DNA of 14,252 nucleotides, taken from contig JALNQF010000785.1 of NCBI GenBank assembly GCA_028456385.1, positions 1 through 14,252 on the forward strand. The letters are read 5' to 3'. This document shows positions 8,280 to 14,252 of the stretch, one piece after another. This stretch comes from Ophiosphaerella korrae. Taxonomy: Eukaryota > Ascomycota > Dothideomycetes > Pleosporales > Phaeosphaeriaceae. The position numbers and the translations under genes were made by a program. The notes under the pieces are model-generated. The model was given only the letters and a program-made list of their open reading frames with translations. It made no database searches and was not told the origin of the DNA. Each line of letters begins with the position of its first letter. Position 1 is the first letter of the stretch.

Positions 8280-9120
8280 TATTTAATTATACAAGAATTC
8301 TATATCCTATCTTAATTACTTATATATATCTTTAAGTCTATTAGCAAAGTTTTCTCTTTTTAGAGACTAAGATATCTCTAGTCTTAGTATTATATATATA
8401 CTAGGGTTAAATCTATAGTTTATAAAGAAGGGTAATACTTCTATTATCTTATTCTTTACGCTATTATATACTAACTATACTATAGGTAGTAACTATACCT
8501 AATTGTTCTAGTTATAGTTAAGATAGTATCTTAGGTACTATTCTACTATCTAGTTTATTCTTTCTAATTATCTATCTATTTATAGGTAGTATATAGTAGA
8601 TATTATGTATTTAATTCCTAATTATACTATTATCGTTCCTTATAGTTTTAATATAAATCTTATATCTCTATCTATAATAATCTTGTCTAGTAGTCTATAT
8701 TAACTAATTATAGTTCCTAGAACCTAGTATATAGTAACTTCTATTCTACTTTTTTCTTTATATAGTCTAAAGTATAAGTATTTTATAAGTTTATCTACTA
8801 TTATTAAGATTCTATTATACTTAACTCCTAATATTAGGTCTTTTAACTTAGGTAGTTTTGTAATAAAATCTATTATAATAACTCCTTATAGTTATTCTAG
8901 TACTTCTACTAGTTATAGCTTCTTATATAGTACGTATCTACTATACTTATTCTTTTAGTATTCTATATAATCTTATAGTACTTCTATTACTAGTTATCTT
9001 ACTCTTAGGATATAATAATCTCTTAGTAGTCTATCTAGTATTTTATTAATTCCTTAATATCTATATACTAGTAGTTTATAGAACTATTATATAAATTCTC
9101 TTTATATTTTTCCTAGAATA
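8280..9120 (-). other. Integrase core of pol (relic), D,D35E intact
   Basis: The three acidic residues are still encoded: Asp at 8868-8870 (IIIDFITKLPK), Asp at 8670-8672 (IIIDRDIRF) and Glu at 8562-8564 (IDR-stop-LERIN). The second and third are 36 codons apart, giving the canonical D,D35E spacing. The upstream zinc-binding part keeps YQKNK but its Cys positions read Tyr (DYIEYQKNK near 8975). A downstream YNSVKN segment matches the usual end of the core. Stops inside the domain rule out function. Confidence 0.9.
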
Positions 9121-9499
9121 TATATTCTTCTATAGGCTTTTGTAAGATTTTCTTAGATCTTAAGTTTTTCTATTTCTTTAGGAGCTTTTCTTGTTTTTTC
9201 CTAAATCTATTTGTCTAGCTTGCTACTCTTTCTTTTAAGTATTATAGCTATTTTAGGTATATTTAGGACTAAATATCCTTCTTTGTTTTTAACTAGAACT
9301 ATACTAGTAGCGCTTACTTCTTTCTATAAGTCTAGTCTTCTACTAAAGGTGTCTATAAATTAGTTATCTTTCTCTTTTATATATATAATTTCTATATTAA
9401 ATATTAATAGGAATTCCTACTATCTTATATATTGTTATATTAGTTCTTTATTTAGTATAAATCTTATAAGATTCCTATAGTCTATATAGACCTTTGTTT

Positions 9500-9790
9500 A
9501 GTATTTTACTCCTTATAGGTATACTCTCTATTATTTAAATACTTTATAGATTACTAGTATTTCTTTATTATAAATTAGATAGTTAAGCTCTACTAGCTTT
9601 ATTTTCTTAGAGAAGTATTTAACTAAATATTCTTTCTTAGTCTTTAGGTCTTCTTATATTAGTACTATTCTGTAGACTAAATTAGATACGTTTGTTTTTA
9701 CTATTACTAGTAGGTCTAGGTTATATATCCTAATAACTAGGTTTTCTATAAACTTCTTTTTAATCTTCTTAAATACTTTATCGTATTCCT
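9500..9790 (-). other. RNase H domain of pol (relic)
   Basis: The frame reads FKKIKKKF, VIVKTNVSN, then RIVLI, EDLKTKKEYLVKYFSKK, and LNYLIYNKEILVIYKVFK. That is the Ty3/gypsy RNase H pattern (TDAS, Q-D, YFS-KL, E-NY, KELLAIV). The first catalytic Asp (TDAS position) reads Asn. The Glu of the NKE segment is kept. Confidence 0.86.
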
Positions 9791-9794
9791 TTGT
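9786..9794 (-). other. Join of an in-frame deletion between RT and RNase H
   Basis: The RT end (CEFYTKE) runs directly into the RNase H start (YDKVFKKIKKK). Family members carry about 70 residues between these points (the connection after CEFH-K-V). The junction nucleotides ACAAAGGAA encode TKE, a tripeptide often found both after CEFH and before the E-AF-LK segment, so a short direct repeat may have mediated the loss. Confidence 0.65.
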
Positions 9795-9849
9795 ATAGAA
9801 TTCGCATTTTCTTATTTTAAGGAATAGTTTACTTTCTACTAGTTTTTCT

Positions 9850-10425
9850 AGCACTTTGTATATATACTATACGTATTCTTCTTCTATTTCTAAGAATATA
9901 AGGATATTATCTAGGTATACAAATATAAATATATCTAAGTACTCTCTTAGTACTATATTTATTCTTTCCTAGAAGGCTGCTAGTGCGTTTATTAAGCTAA
10001 AGGGTATAACTAGGTATTTATATAGTCTATATTGTGTTCTAAACGCTATTTTCTATTTATTACCTTTTTTAATTCTAATCTAGTAGTAGGCGTTCTAGAT
10101 GTCTAGTTTTGTAAAGATTCTTACTTTCTATAGCCTATCTTATATTATATCTATTTGTAGTAAGAGGTATTAGTTCTTATTTGTAATTACGTTAGTTTTT
10201 CTAAAGTCTACGTAAAGTCTTTTATTACTTATTCTCTTTTTATCTACAAATATAAGTCTATATACTACTAAAGACTTAGATTCTTGTATCTATCCTTTCT
10301 TTAGTACGTTTTCGATAAACGTTTGTTTAATCTTAGATTCTTCTTCTATTTTTCTATAAACTAAGCTCTATCCTACGTCCTTGTCTTCTTTTAGATCTAT
10401 TGCTAAATCCTATAGTTAATATTCT
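9850..10425 (-). other. Reverse transcriptase domain of pol (relic)
   Basis: In frame order the relic shows DLAIDLKEDKD, IENVLKKG, then a block ending VDKKRISNKRLYVDFRKTN, TKLDI plus NAYY (first catalytic Asp kept), FRTQYRLYKYLVIPFGLINA-type sequence with one stop, ERINIVLREYLDIF, and VYLDNILIF. The catalytic YxDD box therefore reads YLDN: the second Asp (9906-9908) has become Asn by one G-to-A change. Stops interrupt it at several former Gln and Arg codons. Confidence 0.9.
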
Positions 10426-10769
10426 AGGAGGTAATCTTTAGGTTCTATAAGCTATTTTTCTTATTTCTTATATTCTTCTAGGAATTCTCCTTTGTATGTA
10501 ACTATGTTAGCTTTTAATATTTCTCTTTTAGGGTAGCTAATTCTACCTATTCTCTAATTAATTCTTAGGTTAGTTATCTATAACTATAGTATTCCTAGTA
10601 TTATATCTTATTTGTTATTAATTATTGTTATATCTATAACTACGTTCTTAATTTCTAATTCTTCTAGCTTTAGTGTAGAGGGTGTTGTCTTAAACCTTAT
10701 AGGTTCCTAGAATAGTTTTCCTTTAATTATACTTAGTTGTCGAGGGTACTTCTTTATAGTATAGGTTAT

Positions 10770-10870
10770 TTCTTAGCTTTCTATAAACTTCTTTAATATA
10801 AAGTTCCTTGTAGCTCTACTATTAATTATTATTTGTACTTTCTTTCTTTAGTATATACCTGTTTTTATAA
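10770..10870 (-). other. Aspartic protease motif of pol (relic)
   Basis: The frame reads VQIIINSRATRNFILKKFIE. The retroviral-type active site DSGA is seen as NSRA (10812-10823), with Asp to Asn and Gly to Arg, both G-to-A changes. It is in the same frame as RT, about 400 bases upstream of it, as expected for a Ty3/gypsy protease. Confidence 0.78.
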
Positions 10871-11010
10871 TATATAGGCCTTCTATACCTTTTAGCTTTT
10901 TTTACTTAGGTATTTTTATAAATTATCTATCTTCCTAGGGCTATAGCCCTATTTTAAGTTTATGTTCTTTATATTTTAGATATTTATTGTACTTGTATTT
11001 GTACTATAGT

Positions 11011-12029
11011 CTTCCTTAGACGTATTTCTTAGGTAGTTTTAGTCTAGGCCTTATTACTAAGTAACCTTCTTCTAGTACTATTTCCTATCCTTAGATATCT
11101 TCTACTAGAACTACTCTTATATAGTTATCGCCTTTTTTTCTTATAAGCTATACTCTATTATTTACTTTAGGGTTTCTATATATTATATAATTCTTTTCTA
11201 AGTATATTATCTATAATACTTTAAAATAGGCTAGATGTTTTAGGTTCGTTATTTTGTTATCCCCTTCTTAGTAACTATCTATTCTAGGTCTTATATTTGT
11301 TAAGACGTAGTATATTATTAGTACTCGTAGTGTATAGGCTTTGTTAATCTATCGCGTTTTTCTTATAAAGAACTACTATTCCCTTTATATAAGTATTCTT
11401 CTTACTATAACTATATATTACTTTATCTATTCTTAAAATAGTATAAACTTTATTTCTTTAGGATTACGTTCTTTCTAGTCTTTGTACGCTTCTTCTATAC
11501 TTATAACTAGTAAGTATTTCTAAACAAATTTCTATTCTTTGTTTTATTCCTCTATATCTATTGTTATATAGCTATTATAGCTATGTATATCTAGCTAGGT
11601 ATATTCTATACCTCTTATACTTTTCTATTTTTTTACTTTCTTATAGTCCTTTAGAGGAAGCTATAGTAGTCTTTTTATCTAGTACTAGTCCTTTAGCCTA
11701 GATTAATAGAGTCTAGAGCTCTTCCCTTTCTAAGTCTTCTATTAGTAGGTCTATTATATGCGCTATTTCTTCTAGCTATACTTTTATCTTTTCTTTTATT
11801 ACTACTACTTTATACTTTTATAGGAACTATCTTACTCTCTATTTACTAGAAAGATATATATAGTAGTTGTTTTTATAACAAAAAGTCTAATAGAGTATTA
11901 TATATTATATTTCTTTATTCCTAGCTACCTTTTTTTAAGGTTTAGCTTATACTTGTAGTATTTCTTTCTTTTTCTCTATTGTCTTTAACTAAGTTTTCTT
12001 ATCTTTTTTATAGTCTTTACTTTTGTAGT
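11011..12029 (-). other. gag-pol linker of the chromovirus, no domain recognised
   Basis: This kilobase separates the gag zinc knuckles from the protease region. It has the same T-rich plus-strand (A-rich minus-strand) bias as the flanking coding relics, so it was probably coding, but I could not place any known domain. The gag-to-pol change of frame must occur within it or just beside it. Confidence 0.5.
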
Positions 12030-13090
12030 CTTTTATATAGTGTCCTAGTTTCCTATATTTATAATATACTATATCCTTTTTCTTCTTTAATTAGTAGTCT
12101 TTTACGTAGTAGCCTTTCTTACTATAGTTAAAATACGTAAAGTCTTTATTTTTCTTTCTCTTTCTATCCTTGTTTACGTTAAGGATTATAGGGTCTCTAG
12201 TGTCCTAGTTTCTAGTTTAGCTACTATACTTATTCTTTTTCTATTCTTAAAGGTTATTGTTAATTTAGATTACCTATTATTTTAAAGCTTCTAGTGTCCT
12301 AGGTTTCTCTATATATATTATTTTGTATCGAATTTTTACGTTTAGTCTTTGTTTAAATTGTAATATAAGGGCTAATTCGTTCTATTCTATGTTTTAGCTT
12401 AGTTATTTAAATTATAATACGTATTCTAAGATACTCTTATTTTGTATAAGCTTTTTAAGTTTCTCTTTAGCTTATTAGGTAATATCTATATCCCTAAATA
12501 CTACTCTTATTTGTTTAGTAAAGTATTTATAGCTTCTAAAAATAGCTCTAGTTTTATCCTTTTAGGTTATTAGAGAATACGTCGTGTAATCTATCTAGTA
12601 GGGCTCGTACTATCTTATTGCGTCTTCTTTAAGGTATAGTCTAATATATATTACCTTCTTTTCTTCTATATTAAAGTATAGTACTTATACGTCTATCTAG
12701 AGTTGTACTAACACTATAAAGAGTCTTAATTTCTCCTTTATTCTATTAAACTTTTTAAGAATAGGTATCTTAGGTAGTTTCTTTATTACACTTATTTCTA
12801 GTTATTAGGTAATTAGCTCTATCTAGTTCTAGCCTTTAATAATAGCTTTAATTTATACTTTGTTCTATTTTAAGTAGTCTTGTAGTTCCTTATTCTACGT
12901 TTCTAGTACTTTAATTACTATCTTTATATCTTCTTTATTATTAATTAGTTTATTTATATAGTCTTTAATTATTTCCTATATAGTACTATCTAACTTATAA
13001 CTACTCTTAGGGGCTTTACTTTTTAAGCTTTCTACTATCGTATTAGCTAGACTATACGCTACTTACGCTTTACTTCTCGTAATAACTAAA
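12030..13090 (-). pseudogene. gag relic with capsid domain and two zinc knuckles
   Basis: A minus-strand frame runs from about 13090 (TRSKA) through a charged N-terminal helix (NKEDIKIVIKVLE, ELQDYLKQNKV), then the capsid region from about 12785 (LPKIPILKKFN, EDAIR, YEPY) to about 12290 (IRVVFRDIDIT, AKEKLKKLIQNKSILEYVLQF, IEKPRTLEAL). This is the Retrotrans_gag pattern. Two CCHC knuckles follow at about 12135-12030, read YFNYSKKGYYVKDY and YYKYRKLGHYIKDY: every Cys is Tyr and only the second His survives. Capsid and knuckles share one frame, which differs from pol by +1. Gag would form the virus-like particle and bind RNA. Dead by many TAA/TAG. The start codon is not identifiable. Confidence 0.86.
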
Positions 13091-13315
13091 TTAGTAAGGT
13101 ATTACTAGCTTACTAGGGTTAACTTCCTAATAGCCTAGATAAGTATTAGTAGATTATAAGGTAATAACAAAAGCTCGTGTTATAATCTATAATAGGCTGT
13201 AAACAATAGAAGATATTTCGCAACTATCTCTATATTGTTACTTATAGTTAATAATTAAATTGCTAATACTATCTTAATAATGCGTATCGCTACTAACTAT
13301 ATACTTATCCTAATC
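13091..13315 (-). other. Leader between 5' LTR and gag
   Basis: Non-coding leader expected between LTR and gag. The primer binding site should lie just inside 13316 on the minus strand, but the sequence there (gattaggataag) does not match a tRNA 3' end I can recognise, so the primer (tRNA or self-priming) stays undetermined. Confidence 0.5.
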
Positions 13316-13489
13316 TATTAATCTATAATCTATTAACGCTAAGAGTCTATAGATTATAGATTACTTTAGGTGTCCTAATTATATATAGTTTCCTAATTAA
13401 GTTCGTATTCTTTGTATTTATAAGAACTTAATCTTTTAGTTATAGGGCTAATTAGTTCTATCTATATTTCTCTTGTTACTATTATAATA
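13316..13489 (-). repeat. 5' LTR of the chromovirus
   Basis: Right-hand LTR, matching 6982-7155. Its minus-strand start reads tatta, consistent with a mutated TGTTA (the left copy still has TGTTAC). It keeps G/C at several sites where the left copy has A/T. As the 5' LTR it would have held the promoter reading leftward into gag. Confidence 0.9.
13319..13363. repeat. Perfect 13-bp inverted repeat in the 5' LTR
   Basis: Arms 13319-13331 (taatctataatct) and 13351-13363 pair perfectly around 19 bases. The other LTR has it with a single mismatch. Located at the gag-proximal edge of this LTR. Confidence 0.65.
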
Positions 13490-13491
13490 TC

Positions 13492-14252
13492 TTTTATAAT
13501 AAGAAGAGTAAAGCTTATTAAAAGCTCTTAAAGCTAGAGATTTAAAAACTTATTAACGTATTATATAAAGACGTAACGCGTAATATAAAAGAGACCTAAG
13601 ATAATATATATAACTAGCTCTATAAAGTAGCTTAAATCCTAGAAAGCTACTAGTAAGGTAAGCACCTAGAGTAAAATCTAAAGGGTAGAGCTCTATATAA
13701 TACTAAAAGCTAGGCTAGCTAGCTAGCTATCTTAGTAGAATAAAGAGTAAACTCTATATAAGTAGTAAGCTTAACTAGTAAACTATATAGAATCTATATA
13801 GAGTAACTTAAACTTAGTAGCTTTTAAACTCTAGAGTAAATACCTAAACCTAGAAGAGTTTAGTATATAGGTACTAATATTAATTATAGAAATTAATATA
13901 GTAAAGTATCTAAAAGCTCTTAAGAATTACAATTAACTAAAGAAGTAAGCGCCTTAAAGTAGCTAATAGATAAGAGTTTAAATTAAACTACTACTTATTA
14001 AACTACTTCTCTTTAAGTAGCTATAGCTTCTATAGCTCTAAATAAAGTAGATACTATTTTTTATTAAGTAGCCGCATCTTATATAGCTCTAAATAATATA
14101 GTTAGAGCTTATTAGTAGTATATACACTAGTAATAGCTAGCGCTAATATAATTAAGCTAAAGACTCTAAAATAATAAGCTAGATAATAGCGCTAAAAGCT
14201 TAAGCGCTTACTTATTATTATATAAACCTAAGTAGAGTAAATAGAGTAGTAT
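13492..14252 (+). pseudogene. Unrecognised protein relic, runs off the window
   Basis: From immediately after the LTR to the window end, one plus-strand frame reads as a coherent hydrophilic protein of about 250 codons with only TAA/TAG interruptions and no frameshift (pieces: DVTRNIKET, KGRALYNTKS, VVSLTSKLYRIYIE, LELQLTKEVSALK-type segment near 13920, LIDKSLN, VAIASIALNKVDTIFY, VAASYIALNNIVRAY). The other frames are much less coherent. I do not recognise the family. It is not the continuation of the sequence left of the retrotransposon, so the element does not simply split this gene. The 3' end lies outside the window. Confidence 0.5.

Larger units (their letters stand above)
7836..11010 (-). 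pseudogene. pol relic: protease, RT, RNase H, integrase, chromodomain
   Basis: One minus-strand frame (codon low coordinate divisible by 3) carries every pol domain from the end of the gag-pol linker (about 11010) to a TAA at 7836-7838, with no frameshift in about 1050 codons. Stops are TAA/TAG at former Gln or Trp positions. An in-frame deletion of about 70 codons joins the end of RT to RNase H near 9786. Asp residues of protease, RT and RNase H have become Asn, while the integrase triad is unchanged. Pol lies in the +1 frame relative to gag. The GTG-started open stretch 9654-9854 is only the longest stop-free piece of this frame. Confidence 0.9.
6982..13489 (-). mobile_element. Ty3/gypsy chromovirus LTR retrotransposon, RIP-inactivated
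   Basis: An element of about 6.5 kb is bounded by two matching 174-bp LTRs. On the minus strand it holds gag, protease, RT, RNase H, integrase and chromodomain in Ty3/gypsy chromovirus order, with a polypurine tract next to the left (3') LTR. The 5' LTR is therefore the right-hand one. I saw no convincing 5-bp target duplication: 6977-6981 reads gatta and 13490-13494 reads tcttt. The left flank is the subterminal repeat and the right flank is unrelated, so one side may have been rearranged after insertion. An extra plus-strand coding relic lies between the chromodomain and the 3' LTR. Confidence 0.92.

Noticed and set aside
9654..9854. 66-codon open frame as a stand-alone small gene
   Set aside because: It starts with GTG, lies inside and in frame with the pol relic, and reads as the RT end joined to RNase H.
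78..14252. Centromere-type AT-rich DNA
   Set aside because: The stretch is directly attached to the telomere and holds a typical fungal subtelomeric gene relic, so a subtelomeric reading is sufficient.
1..14252. tRNA or rRNA genes
   Set aside because: No TTCRANNC-type T-arm or conserved rRNA stretch was seen on either strand; the loss of TCA/TGA/TGG would itself destroy such motifs.

Overview
The window is a chromosome end of a filamentous ascomycete (Pezizomycotina-type) fungus. It starts with 77 bases of (CCCTAA)n telomere and then runs into about 14 kb of AT-rich, gene-dead subtelomere. The base composition is that of repeat-induced point mutation (RIP). TA is everywhere. By eye I find no TCA, CCA, TGA or TGG in the window, while ACA, GCA, TGT and TGC survive. 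The two long duplications in the window differ almost only by transitions. No intact gene is present. The longest ATG- or GTG-started open frames (69 and 66 codons) are pieces of larger relics. Relics were recognised by reading frames through TAA/TAG, which sit where CAA, CAG or TGG codons would have been, and asking whether one frame keeps the pattern of a known protein family.

Left block (71-5701). A 255-bp subterminal repeat follows the telomere. Next comes a minus-strand relic of a telomere-linked RecQ-type helicase gene. It keeps the OrsD-like N-terminal part and the central domain, and is cut off at about 321 just before the helicase ATP-binding motif would begin. Divergent from it, from about 3843 to 5684, is a plus-strand relic of about 610 codons that I do not recognise. 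It stops at an interstitial TTAGGG tract (5685-5701). The block is therefore bounded by telomeric repeats facing outward on both sides, like a small chromosome end-to-end unit.

Junction block (5702-6977). This holds an undefined stretch, a degenerate 97-bp minisatellite, a plus-strand fragment of a pogo/Fot1-like DDE transposase, two short degenerate CCCTAA tracts, and a second copy of the same 255-bp subterminal repeat. The order TTAGGG, filler, CCCTAA plus subterminal repeat looks like the scar of joined or stacked chromosome ends.

Right block (6982-14252). A Ty3/gypsy chromovirus lies on the minus strand with 174-bp LTRs (6982-7155 and 13316-13489), a polypurine tract, gag with two zinc knuckles, and pol in the order protease, RT, RNase H, integrase, chromodomain. 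Pol stays in one frame for about 1000 codons but is dead from stops and lost catalytic residues, and has lost about 70 codons between RT and RNase H. Between the chromodomain and the 3' LTR, on the opposite strand, is a relic of an extra coding region of about 230 codons. Right of the element, another unrecognised plus-strand frame runs off the window.

All protein calls were made from recall of family patterns, without any database search.
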